Shown here piece after piece: positions 46,916 through 58,557 of a stretch of DNA of 64,000 bases. The position numbers were made by a program, and so were the translations under genes. How positions within the stretch are numbered: position 1 is the first letter of the stretch; each line of letters starts with the position of its first letter. A model generated the notes under the pieces. It saw nothing but the letters and a program-made list of their open reading frames with translations. It had not been told where the DNA came from and searched no databases. The DNA lies in assembly GCF_009389715.1 (NCBI RefSeq), contig NW_024067667.1, forward strand, positions 1,372,001-1,436,000, read 5' to 3'. This stretch comes from Phoenix dactylifera. Its lineage: Eukaryota; Streptophyta; Magnoliopsida; Arecales; Arecaceae.

Positions 46916-49024
46916 AGTAGGTATGGCAGCAGTGACTCCCCTGAGGCTGTCAGCACATTCAATTCCAGAGTATGCACACAAGTTTCGAAGGATTCTTGAA
47001 GCATTTATTTGGAGCACTGGATTATTTAGTGCGCCAATGAGCCGCTCCAAAATCCTCTGCTCCTTCAGGATCCGCTCGCAGTTCCTCTTGTTTTCCAGTG
47101 CCAGCATTGCCAGCGCCTCCCCTGCTTCATCGCTCACTGAGTGCTCATTTTCTGTAAATCCTGGTCTGAAGAAGATAAATAGCAGCAGCTTAATAATTCC
47201 ACCTGTGCTCCCAATCGTCTCCCTTGCAGTTTCATCCATTGCCAGGCTCGTTAAAATCTCAATCCCCAGCTTCTGCAGCACCATGTGGTTCTCTCCATAC
47301 TGCAGGATCTCCCTGATGTTGCTCACTGTGAAGACAATCTCTGAGATTTCCTGCCGGAACATTTTCCCGGTGTTTCCGGTCGTGCTCACCAACATCTTGA
47401 CCACTTGGAGAGACCTCTTCACTGCTTTGATCTGGGACTCCGGTGCTTGGTCGTTTCGCAGCAAGCTCTGGCTAGCATTTGTGAAGTCTATGATCTTCGG
47501 CAGGAGGCCTCTGGCATTCCCGATCTTCCCACAATTATCATGATCATGAGCAAGTTTTTTCAGAATCAACAGACCCAGTAGATTAAAAGCTAAAGAGTCA
47601 TAGTTTGTTTGGTCAGAAATAATGGATCTCTGATCGATTTCATGGGGCTTGGCATGATAGCTCCGGGCGGTATGCAGCAAGGATGATATCGACTCCATTG
47701 CTCCTGGAATTCCAGCAACTCTTAGTGCATTTTGCTTCTTCCCGGCAAGCTTCGACACAATCTCCGCCGCACATCGCCTGATCTCTTCTTCCGCTGGATT
47801 CTTCCAGTTCAGCATCTCGATCAGTCTCTCGATCACCCAAGTTGAGGTGCCAAGCTTGCGCAGAGTCTCGGAGGCGAAGTGGTTGCTTGTTACAAACTTC
47901 TGCAGCATTTGCACCCCGATGAGTTGCTCATCCTGATAATCGGAGTCCACGAGCTCCTTGGCAAAAGTCACCAGATCCATCTTTAGGCCATCAAAGATGC
48001 TCCCGCTGATGCATTTAGAGTATGCATCATAGAAGAACCGTTTGATCGATATGATCCCAGACGGTCCCAGTTCACACTCCCGGCTTACATGCTTCAGTAA
48101 CTTGCCATATGAGACCTTGCAGTGCCAGTAGGTCTTCTCCATGAGGAACATCAGGGCTTCGGCCAGAGCCAGCCCATAGAATATGTTCAGTGCTGGCTTC
48201 CTGTTTCTTTTGTCTTTTTCGTGGCCTACCTCACCATAATCCTGCTCAATGAGCCGCATCAAGGAAAGCACAACACAGGCAGTAGCCGATAAGAGCTGAA
48301 GCGATATAAGGATCCTGCTGATGTTTTTCGATAGAAAGACCCAGCCAGGATGAGGGAGAAGGGGAACATTGGGTGCATACCATGTTCGTCGTGTCATTCT
48401 TAGAAGAACTTGTTTTTGGGTTTCTCTCATGGTTTGGTTGCTCTCTTTAGGCCTCCGGCTGCTGTCACCGTGTGGTTGGATGATGGAGAATGGATGGAAG
48501 ATTGCTTTTATAGCCTGGAAGAGAAAGCGGGAGCTGGATTTGAATGCTTGGAGGCTGTGACGTCCGGCCGCTGCAAGGGTCCATGTTGCCTGGTGCTGCC
48601 ACTCGAGCTCATGGCTCCGGCTGAAGATTCTGGTGCCTTCAATGAGAAGAATTATGGTTACAAACCAGAAATCTTTGTCCTCTAGCAGCACGGCGAACCC
48701 ACCAAGAAGAACTACTGTGGCCCAGATGAATGCTAGTGTTCCAAGGCCACTTGCAGCTTTTTCCAGGATTGCGAGGCGAAGGGCGAAGAGGGTCAGCTTC
48801 TTTTCGGGCGCCTGAAATGTGCTGTCTGTGTTTGCCTTGTTCCCATTTCGTCCTGATGAGTTGATATCACTTGGTACTCTCACAGGATCCGTGTATGTCT
48901 GAGGTTCGAAAAGGGTCGAGCCCACGTAGTCGACCAGTTTGCCGTTGCCTCCATTTGGATCCTCAACGATCTCCAGTCGGATGCTTGCATCGCCTTCCCT
49001 GGATTGTTGTCTCTTACACTTCAT
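46916..49024 (-). CDS. Gene 2, exon 1: membrane-anchored ARM-repeat-like protein (703 of 844 aa)
   Basis: Tandem paralogue of gene 1. It is ten residues longer, all within the variable N-terminus (residues 1-76), and colinear without gaps thereafter. Likely membrane segments are at about 92-114, 119-134, 228-258 and 278-299. The most conserved stretch is the block LTLFALRLAILEKAASGLGT through the second membrane segment, then SRSHELEWQHQATWTL. ARM-like helices follow from about residue 360 (EEEIRRCAAEIVSKLAGKKQ, GLLILKKLAHDHDNCGKIGN). It probably sits in a membrane with a cytosolic helical scaffold; partner and role are unknown. The start context GTTCCAGCAATGAAG is shared with gene 1. Confidence 0.92.
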
Positions 49025-49632
49025 TGCTGGAACTTCCTGATAACAAATAAATCGTCAAAGTCCAGTTGGATCATCTAAATGATACGCACGAAAAAAGTTG
49101 AGAACTGGGTGCATGTGGATCTTATTGATCAATTTATGGCAGTTCAGCAGCATAGATGTTGATGAATTGATGGTGATTTCTTGGGGTGGAAGAAGGTAAG
49201 AGACTGGTGGAGGCGGAGTTTAGTTGAAATTTGGTTGGAAAATTTCAAAGATCAGTTCTTCCGATGGTCGCAACACTAGGACTATGCTTTGTTCATTGGA
49301 GAATTGCTTTCAAAGGTGGGGGTTTGCCAGGTAGAATTGGCTAAATGGAGTGTCTGGATGATGCTTAGGGATGTCCAAAGTCTAGACTTGTGATAGAAGA
49401 TAGGAAGACTGAAATATCTCTTTGTTTCTGTCATTTCTGAATTGGATGAGTTTCCTTCTCCGGCTAACATTGTTTTCAGTTGTGTACTGTTTATTATGGA
49501 TTTTTTTCTTACTGTTCTGATTTTCTTTTACCATTATTAACCTCTACTACTATGATGTTTCATGCATCAAAAGATCTCTCTCCCTCGTTCTCTCCACCAT
49601 CCCTAATTACTTTTGTTTTCTATTCTTTATCA

Positions 49633-49644
49633 TTTTATATAATT
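49633..49644 (-). promoter_or_regulatory. Candidate TATA box of gene 2
   Basis: Minus strand AATTATATAAAA, about 610 bp upstream of the ATG. Position and surrounding sequence correspond to the gene 1 box, with a GA-rich stretch after it in the direction of transcription. Confidence 0.55.
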
Positions 49645-49740
49645 CTGGTGGTGTTTTTCTTTGGATGCGCATCTTCTAACGGATCGAGACAATCTCCAAT
49701 GGCTCCACAAGAATTCCAAACAGACATACCTCCTGTCTAA

Positions 49741-51302
49741 ATGACTAATATCTCCAGGCAAACAGAAATCAAGGGTCCAGTGAATTAAGATTGCTTGGTT
49801 CTATGGCAGTTTTTTGGATTTTAGGTGATTAGTTGACTATTCTTCACTTTTATTATTCATTTATTTATTATTGTTTGCTTATCTCAGCACTCAAAAATCT
49901 CAATCATGAAGACATTGGACGTCAATAATTCCACGTCAAGTTTTCTGCTGGACCCTAGAGCAGGTTGGCACTGATTCTCCGAATTATGCCCAAGGAGTAT
50001 TCTTTTTCAAGGTGGTTCAGAGACTGGTCCAACAATTAATTTGAGCATTGATGCTGGCCTTTTGTTTGCTTAAGACCTGATTCTAATAGTGCATTCAGTT
50101 GTCTGATGGCCTGCCATCTATGAAGTCTTTGAGTTTGTCATGCAACCATTCTTTCTTCTGAGTGTGATGATGTTCAACTAGCTCATATTTAATTATTCCA
50201 TGCCTATAGTACATGGATCAAAGACTGAGTTTAACAATTTTATTTATTGTTCTTGCTAGATATGGTGATGGTTCAAATGGTTGCAACCGGTTATACTAGA
50301 ATTTGGATCAATATCTCATCAACTCAAAGTTGGGTCTGATTTGGGTAGTTGCAGACCTGCTTGTTGATAGCTTAGTAAATAGTGTCCAACAATTTTATCC
50401 TGGACCGAAACCAAGAGATTGCAGTATCCATAGAGATTGGTTTGATTTTTTGGGCACAGTGTGCTGCTTCTCATAGCAAATTAGCAATGGATGTATGCCA
50501 AGTGATTGACAGGATTGTATCTGGCTGGTTAAGACAAGCGACAAATCGCAGGCTTGAAGTGGACCACCAAGGAAGAGTGCCTATCAATTTCTTCTGCACA
50601 GGAACAAAAGTTTGACAAGAAACTCAGACAAAGATATAATTCCAAGCAAGCTGTTATCCAAGGGAACGGGGAAGGTGAGAAGAAACATGTCTGTGGACTC
50701 CGACTGGGTCAACGAGATTCACCATGTCTTCATTATTGGTGAAGATGTTTCATACTTGGAGGAGCTTAGGTCTTGTACCACGCATCGTGTTCGATATGCT
50801 GGTTTGGATAGAGTCAAGAATATTGTAGCCAACATTATAGAAGAAATAGTCCAAGGTGATAAATCATGTTAATCTTGTCCTACAAGCTATGAGATACTAT
50901 TGGTAAAACCGTTCGAGGGTAGGCCAATTGCGAGAAGGTCATAATTTAACATAACAGAGAAGAAATGTAGTTTTAGATTATTTGGCAGAAGCACACGCAA
51001 AATTTATATGATCTGTATGTGTGTTGTGATTTGTATAACAATCTTGTATCTACTGATCATGGATTAGGGTAGCTAGAATAGTCCAAATAGCTTAATATGC
51101 AGCACATTTTGGAAAATGCCAAAATGTATGAGTGGTCTTTACATGTAGTTGGAGATGACCCAATCAAACCTATTTTAAATCTTTTTCAGATCCATGCAAG
51201 CTTCTAACGTTTTGACAGTGTTGGTGGAAGCTGACTCTATATTGCTTGACAGTATGATAAAAAACTGATGGTCGATATGATCGAATTTTAAGGTGAATGA
51301 TT

Positions 51303-51304
<2 letters not shown>
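49741..51304. other. Upstream flank of gene 2 and intergenic region
   Basis: Short plus-strand frames at 50382-50615 and 50612-50872 (77 and 86 codons, overlapping by four bases) have fairly ordinary codon composition, but I recognise no family and no promoter. They could be a gene remnant. Nothing else is seen. Confidence 0.3.

Positions 51305-51386
<82 letters not shown>
51305..51386. repeat. (CT)n(AT)n microsatellite
   Basis: About 29 CT units followed by about 11 AT units. Confidence 0.95.
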
Positions 51387-52105
51387 TTGAGATTTGAGAT
51401 TAGAAGAGGCTACCTTTTCCCCCCTACATCTAGCCAATTCCTGAGGAATTGATTCCAACTAGAATCGAAACCCTACCCCTTCCCCAGGTGGATGATTGAC
51501 TGTTGTTCTTTATATAGGTTCCTTGACCAATTTCTTTGTTTCATGTAGAATTACAAATTATTATAGGGATTGAGTATTTCCCAATATCCTGCACTAGATA
51601 TTGATAAATGAATATATCAAGGCCTACTACCACTTGAGGCAATACCTGAGCTTCTCTCTCTAAAATCTTGTGAAGCTTATTTTGATAAACCAAGCATATG
51701 GCTTAAAATTATTTTCAAAACAATTGTAATATGTAGGTGGGTGTAAAAAAAGCCGAAATTAGACCAGTCTGATTATCAAGAAGTCTAGCCTCATATTTCA
51801 CAAGAAAGGTTTATGCTCAACTAACCAAAGGTGGAGTATGTTCACCCACTTGGGGTGTAAAATTCAGTTTCACAATGGGTTTCAGATAGGGACACATAGG
51901 TGCAAACCAAGGGACCAAATCAAATGGCTGAAAAGGCCATAAGTGATGTAAAAATTAGGCTTGTCAAGCCCTTGTTGGAACTAAGGTTGAGTTAAGGCTC
52001 AACTTTAGCCTATTATATAGCAAAAGTGCAACAAAAATTATTATATACAAACTTGAAGTGTTTACAAAATATCAAACTATATATCCAAATCAAGTTCTCA
52101 TTAAA
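51387..52105. other. Intergenic region without recognisable gene
   Basis: No coding, RNA or repeat signal that I can support. Confidence 0.4.
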
Positions 52106-52471
52106 CCGGTCAACAAAGTGGAACTTATTAGCAAATTAAGCTTGCTTGAGAGCAAGATTAGGGCTTCAAGTCAGATTTTTTTAATCTCATTCAACCACCA
52201 ATCAGTTTTAGTTTCCAAAACAAGCAAAGTGCTACATCTAAACCAACACACAGATCCAGTAGAGTGTCGGTGGTGTGGGCGATAGCCACCGGTCAACAAA
52301 GTGGAACTTATTAGCAAATTAAGCTTGCTTGAGAGCAAGATTAGGGCTTCAAGTCAGATTTTTTTAATCTCATTCAACCACCAATCAGTTTTAGTTTCCA
52401 AAACAAGCAAAGTGCTACATCTAAACCAACACACAGATCCAGTAGAGTGTCGGTGGTGTGGGCGATAGCCA
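52106..52471. repeat. Perfect 183-bp tandem duplication
   Basis: Copies 52106-52288 and 52289-52471 begin CCGGTCAACAAAGTGG and end GGGCGATAGCCA. I find no difference between them, so the duplication is recent. The second copy runs into a LINE tail. Confidence 0.9.
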
Positions 52472-52722
52472 CTCGCTGCTCAGGGATATTCGGACTATGG
52501 TGTATTGGGGGATGACCATTCAAGCTAAGCATGTGTACCAAAAGGCCAACGGAAAAGCAGACTAGGTAGCCTCTTATGTGGCTAACCATTTTGGATAGAC
52601 CCTTTAGCCGGAGGAGGAGGACATACCCGGAGCACTCCGGAACTTGTTATCTTTTGACTTTTTTAGATGTATTCGTACCCGCGATGTATGATACATCCGC
52701 TTTAGCAAAAAAAAAAAAAAAG
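52472..52722 (+). pseudogene. LINE RNase H tail with poly(A)
   Basis: One frame reads RDIRTMVYWGM, then KHVYQKANGKAD, a stop, VASYVANHFG, and later ALRNLLSFDFFRCIRTRDV, the C-terminal end of plant L1-type LINE pol. It ends in an A-run at 52707-52721. It is 5' truncated, as LINE insertions usually are. Confidence 0.78.
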
Positions 52723-53198
52723 CGCCAACACACCAAACGTTACATGAGAGACAGAGTACTTATAGGCTGCTATGGGCTTTATAAATTTCTACAAAATCTG
52801 TTCTTAAAACAAAAAAATCTAACACTTAAATATAAGATTAGTTTTAGCTTAGTCTAAGATCAGCAAGATTTTTTTTTTCTATTATTATTAAAGGGAGGCA
52901 TATTGCCTCGGTTAAGTTCTTATATAACTACAACTACAGAATTCAGCATTTAACAGTACAGACAAGGAAGTAGGGAAACAGTATTCCACTTATAAAAGCC
53001 AACATGAGACAATTATTCTAGTTAGCAGAATTTGAACACAATTTATCGGATCCAAAATCTTGATCCTATAACTGATTTGGGTTAGGCCATGTTGAGTTGG
53101 GCCAATAGCATTCTTCCAACTGTGCCCCTCCTCAGCAACGTCCATGTTCTCAACCCACACCATTTGGATGCATTCATCAGGTAAGGGTGGACTTAGGA
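52723..53198. other. Intergenic region without recognisable gene
   Basis: Nothing supported. Its last five bases (53194-53198, TAGGA) are the TSD of the next element. Confidence 0.4.
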
Positions 53199-55114
53199 TG
53201 TCGCAACCCAGATCCGGATATGATTTGTCGCACCCCAGATTCGGCCCGTGACACAACCGTACTACTATAGGGTATTGCCCATAATAATACGAAGCCCATG
53301 ATAACAATTTTTTTCATGTAGCAAGATAAAATTTAATCAGTGTCATTTGCTAATCAAAAAGAAGCAGATACAGCGCATCTATATCAAATATTTGAGTATT
53401 CAAAATTACAACCCAAACTTAATAGTCATAGCTACATCTATAATAGCTTGTAACTATGCTTCAAGCTTTATTCTTTTAACTTCCATTCATATACTCTTCC
53501 CCGCTCCTAGCAACCTTACTTATCTGAAAAAAAAACATACAGAGATAAATGAGTTTTGCGGCTTAGTAAGTAACCATGCACCACCTTACCAGATCAAGCA
53601 TGAGTTTTTTTATGTCAATGCATCATTTAAAGAAAATAAGAGTCAATCCAAAGGAAGCATTTCATAGTACTTATATTAAAAACATGTTATAAAGCAAATC
53701 ATGCATGCATAAATCATTTAATTTCCACAAACATTGCTTTAAGTTCATTTCGCAAATAATGTACAACTCATTTTTCTTTTTCTGCCATTTAGTCATATCA
53801 CAGTTTAAAACCTTGCTGACAAGACTTACGTGCTGCTATGATTAGTATAATCCCGTGACAGGGTCGTCTTCGTAATCGGCAAGATTTATAATTCATATTC
53901 ATTACCAACTTTAACCCGTTGGTAGAACTACTCAATAATTTCTAAAACAAATAAGGTTTGTGCCAGAATTACTTACCTCTGTTCGCCTAAAAATCCCTAG
54001 GTTCAGCTGGGCAAATCCACAACACTTATCTAAAACCAGTTAAAAAGTATAAATTACTTTCTATTTACTAATTAGAAATCTAAGTGCAAATGAAAAAGCC
54101 CTAAGTAGCCCAAACAAATGAAAGGGCCCCCAATGGATGAACAGGCCCACAATGGATAAATGGGTCCACAACGGATAAATGGGCCTGCAATGGGTGAACA
54201 GGGCCACAACTGATGAACAATCCCACAATGGACAAATGGGCCCACATTTTTGGCCCACAAAGGGCATGGCCCAACAAGGTGACCAAGGCCCAAACTCGGC
54301 TCACAATAGACACGGACCAAAAGGGTGACTAGGGCCCAAACTCGACCCACAATGGGCACGACCCAACAGGGCCAAAAATGAATGAACTAGGCCCAAATTT
54401 GAACAAGGCCCAAAATGGATAAACACGGCCCAACAAGGCCCAAAATAAGGGGTTCTTCATTCCGTTGAGAAAACAAGAAGGAAGAAAGAAGAGAAGGTCG
54501 GGAGTGGTCGATGGCCTGGTGGTGGGCCCGACTGGTGGCTTACGATGGCGCGGCCTACAGAGTGGTGGCACGGCCTGCGGCACGGTGCCGCTATGGCTCG
54601 GCCATGAACGAGTAGAAAAAGGAAAGGAAGGGCCCCTAGGTACTCAAGGTGGCAGGTCCCTCAGCCAAGGAGGAAGCACAGCAAGGTCGGGGACTCACCA
54701 ATAAACGGCGGCACGAAGTTGATGGCTTCCGACGGAAGGAGGGCAGCAGTGCTTGGTCCAAGAAACAAGGCGACTAAAAAATGAGAGATTAAGAGGGAAA
54801 GAGAGGTCTTCAAGCGGTGGCGCTTGGTCGGGTGGCACGCCGGCCACCGGAGATGAAGGAGGAGGGAGGAGAGGGAGAGGAGGCTCAATGGTCGTCCAAC
54901 GTAGGGGAAGAAAGAATTTTATAGTGGGTTTTGAATGGCTCAGCACCGCGATTACTGCAGCGGTTAGGCATGATTGGCGGCCGCTCAAGCGGTCATGGGG
55001 TTGCCGCGAAACGCAATCGCGATCCTCTGCTTCAATTTCTCCCTAACCATGGGCTAAAGCCGGTCAGGCCTGCCGACTTCAGATCAAACGGCCCATTTTG
55101 AGTTGGATCTCACA
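53199..55114 (-). repeat. 3' LTR of the minus-strand gypsy-type element
   Basis: 1916 bp. It contains CTGAAGTCGGCAG 32 bases from its start, a motif shared with the large gypsy LTR, and a short-unit minisatellite (54120-54250, CACAATGGATAAATGGGCC-like). Apparent ORFs of 68 to 97 aa are repeat-derived. Confidence 0.88.
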
Positions 55115-57795
55115 TTCTCCCCCTTAAGAAAACTTTGTCCTCAAAATTTAAAAAATCTAGGCTTTCTAAATTTAGAGATGTTCTACCCATTGAGCAACAT
55201 AAATCCAAAATCTCATTCTCCTCGATCAAAATCAGTGTGATAGATAATTTTGGATCAAAAGTTTCATATAAACTAGCAAGATTATCACTAGATAAGTGAC
55301 TAACTTAAATCTAAGATTGAACTCATTATCTTAATGCAGGTTCACTCTTGATAGAATCAAGATCGATTCACAACAAGATCGATTAATTGTATTTGGGGTA
55401 GAACTTGAAATAAAAATTAATTCGATGCACTTATTATGGTAGGGTGATGTTCCCTCAAAAGATAATGATCAATCTTAGAGTTAAATAATTATATCGCTAG
55501 AAATGTGATTCGCAAAATGAACATGTATGATGGTCATTAGACAGCAATGGTCTATCTCAAAAATGATAGGCATCAAATCACAATAGCAAGTCTGAGAAGG
55601 CAAAAGTGTTGGTACCATGATTCAATATGTCATAAGGCTTTAAACTCAGATTAAATTTATAGATCATAAAGAGGGAACAAGTAACACATGACTTATTTGG
55701 TTTCTTAAAAATTTTGATCATATTTAATCAATGATCAACTCACCCTAGTCATAAAATGCTCAAAATTTTCTTTAGCATATCAAAAATAGAAAAGTTTATT
55801 GGAGAGATAATAATCATGATTAACCTGTGAATTAACAATATTCACCTTTCCTTATTAACAAAAGCCTTCTTTATTAAAAAAATTCTAGTCTTCCATCATA
55901 ACATATTGCAAAAAAACATAGTCGATGTTTTTTGACCCGTTCAAAATCACTCAGTCCACCATACTTTCGCTGCATAACTCTGATCAATATTCTCCAAAAT
56001 TTCTTAATGACCCAAGATCATCATCATTTTGTTAATAACATCCAAGCAAAATTTTATCCTTACTTTCCAAATACACTAGATCATGATTAACCCTCATAAT
56101 TGCCATATTTGTATCATTGTATGATCAAGTAATCATATTCTAGATCCAATTTGAACTAAGCCAACTCTAGATTTTCTTAACAATTCCTTTATACAATTTG
56201 ATATTGATCTCTCTTTTAAGAATATTAATTGTATGTCTATTGAAAAATTCCAAATTAACTTACTCATTAGCATATTTAACCATCTCGAATCTTTTCTTTT
56301 AAACTTATTTTGGCCTTTTATGAAATCCCACTAGCATTTTACCTATGGTGATACAAAATCCATGATCAACTCATAGCCTTGTTTTATAATGTATATATAT
56401 TTAACTCACAAAAATATAATAATCTGGTTCAAAGATTTACAAGAAATTCTACCAAGATATAAACTCTAAGATCAATTTCACCAATAAGAAAAATATTTTT
56501 ATTTGCAATAGTGCAAACATACATGATCTGAAACAGAGAGACTAATCTATATTAACTTAGAGGATCTACTCAAGACAACATAGATTTATCAATTATTTCA
56601 TCCTTTTAGTAATAGTCTCCCCTTTTTTCAGCTTTTTTTTTTTGTTCTCAAAACAACTAAATTGTTCCGATTCCCCCAATTCTGAATCACATCCATAATT
56701 TGCAACATGATTTTTTTTTTGTCAAAACATCAACTAATGTTGATCTATCACAAGATCATATACTCCACTGATGGGGACATCAGAGGCCCTCATTCAGATG
56801 ATGGGATCAATTAGTTGTTTTTATTATTGGTCGAGTCAATTTGGTTAGTTGCTTTTGTTATTAGTCGAGTCAATTGGGTTAGTTGTTGAGTCAAGTGATT
56901 GGATCAATTGATCAATGTAAAACTAATTATAAAGGTCCAATTTTCAGTATGATCAATTGGTTTAATGGTCTAATGTTAGTAAGTTTTAATTTGGTGTGTA
57001 ACCAATTAATTGACATAGTCAATTAATTGAAAGGTCCGAGTTTGGTTAGTTGTTAATTGTTTGACTTAGTCAATTCATGATATAAGGCCTATATAAGGGC
57101 CACCCCACTCACGAATTAGGAGAATTAAATGATCAAATAAAAAAACCTAGCCTCCTTTCTGCTACTTGTTCTTCTTCTTTCTCCTCCTCTTCTCTTCTTC
57201 CTGCATCTCTATAACCTCTTCTTCCTTCTCCTTCCCTTCTTCTTTCTCTTTCTCTCTTCTCTCTGCAGTGGTCTGCCATCAGCTTGGTATCAGAGCAGGA
57301 GCTTTGCCTCCGTCGCCAAAGCTCCTCGATCTTGTGGCCCTACAGTTCGTGCTGTTATGCCAGACACCAGATCTTCACCGCCCTCTGAGTTATGCCCAGT
57401 CACCAGATCTCTCTCTCGGCTCTCACACAAAGAATAGGAAAAAACCCTCCTCGTTGATTCACCACACACCTGGTTCCTTCCCCTCTCTCACATCTCCCGA
57501 TGCTGTCTCCTCTCATCCGGCCCACACAACACAACCCTCCCTTCTTCAATAGCCCATGCAGCCTCTTCAAGCCCCTTCCTCAGTTCGTCCCACCCGCCAT
57601 TACACCCGCGGCCACCCTCACCCCCGCTCGCCTCCGCAACGCAGCGCCCCCCGCCGTCATCCTGCCATCGCCAATCGCCGCTAGCAGTACGTCGCGCCGC
57701 TCCACCGTCGTCATTGTGCCGCAACCACCCAACCATCGTCGCCCTTTGCAGCCCGTCGCCGCCGCATCACACCAGGCCGCAACCGCTGCCTCACC

Positions 57796-58557
57796 GTGCC
57801 GCTTCCATTGCCGAGCCACATCACCACCGCTCCGCGACCGACTCCAAGCGCTGCCTCCTTCGAGCGGCTCCCTCGTCCACCGCCTCCTCCGATGCTGCCG
57901 TTTCCACTATCCTCCGCCGCCGCCGCCCTGTCTCGCACCACCGCCACCCCGCCTTGCACCGCCGCCACCCCATCATGCCTCCTCCACCTCCCACACCGCT
58001 CGGCCTCGTTCTCCCGCCACCGCCTGCGTCGCTGCCACCTAGCTGACAACACCATCCCAAACAATTGCCCCCTCCTCCATCCCGATCACCCCGGTGGACC
58101 ACCATCCCGATCACCCCATCAAACCCCTCCTTTCCCCCTCTTTCTGACCCACGGACCACCAGAGCCCTCGGGCCCATCAGGTCGTAGGCCCTTTGGGCCC
58201 AACTACTCTAACCCACCCCTCTTTTACCCGCGGGCCTCAACAGGCCCGCCCACCACTTCAAAGCCTTTCCACAAATCCAAGCCCACGCGCCCTAATCCCT
58301 CCCCAGGCCCAAGCCGTCCCCCAAGCCCACAACCTTCTCAAGCCCGCAGACCCACCAAGCTCACACCGTACAACAACCACATTGGTTTCATGTATGCGTT
58401 CACCTTCTTCGCCAACTTTGGTCCCAACGGCTCCACCTTCATCGTGCATGCAGAAATTTTTCCGGCCAGACCTACACTCGATAGGGTCGAGTTTTTCTAC
58501 CTAGGAGGAGTTGATGGGGATATCAGAGCCCCTCATTCAGATGATGGAGTCAATTAA
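57796..58557 (+). other. 253-codon open frame in the small LTR element
   Basis: Proline-, serine- and histidine-rich for most of its length, from GC-rich sequence. It then reads through the PHT1-derived segment and into the 3' LTR. No retroelement domain is present. The overlapping frames on both strands are equally long, so most of the openness is compositional. Whether it is translated is unknown. Confidence 0.35.
58375..58476 (+). pseudogene. Captured fragment of a PHT1 phosphate-transporter gene
   Basis: Translates to IGFMYAFTFFA, then NFGPNGSTFIVHAEIFPAR. This matches the highly conserved PHT1 segment around the eleventh transmembrane helix (family consensus roughly FFxANFGPN, TTFIVPAE and FPAR, from general knowledge). 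Sequence on both sides does not continue the transporter, so it is a short exon piece trapped in the element. The proline usually found after FIV is histidine here. Confidence 0.8.

Noticed and set aside
50382..50872. Two overlapping plus-strand ORFs as a possible small gene
   Set aside because: No recognisable domain, promoter or splice support; kept only as a note on the region.
53990..55050. Minus-strand ORFs rich in CGPIYPLWA-type repeats as a secreted or membrane protein
   Set aside because: Derived from the roughly 19-bp LTR minisatellite; also present in diverged form in the other LTR.
57488..58177. Glycine/arginine-rich minus-strand ORFs opposite the small LTR element interior
   Set aside because: Mirror images of GC-rich sequence with no homology; the PHT1 signal is on the plus strand only.
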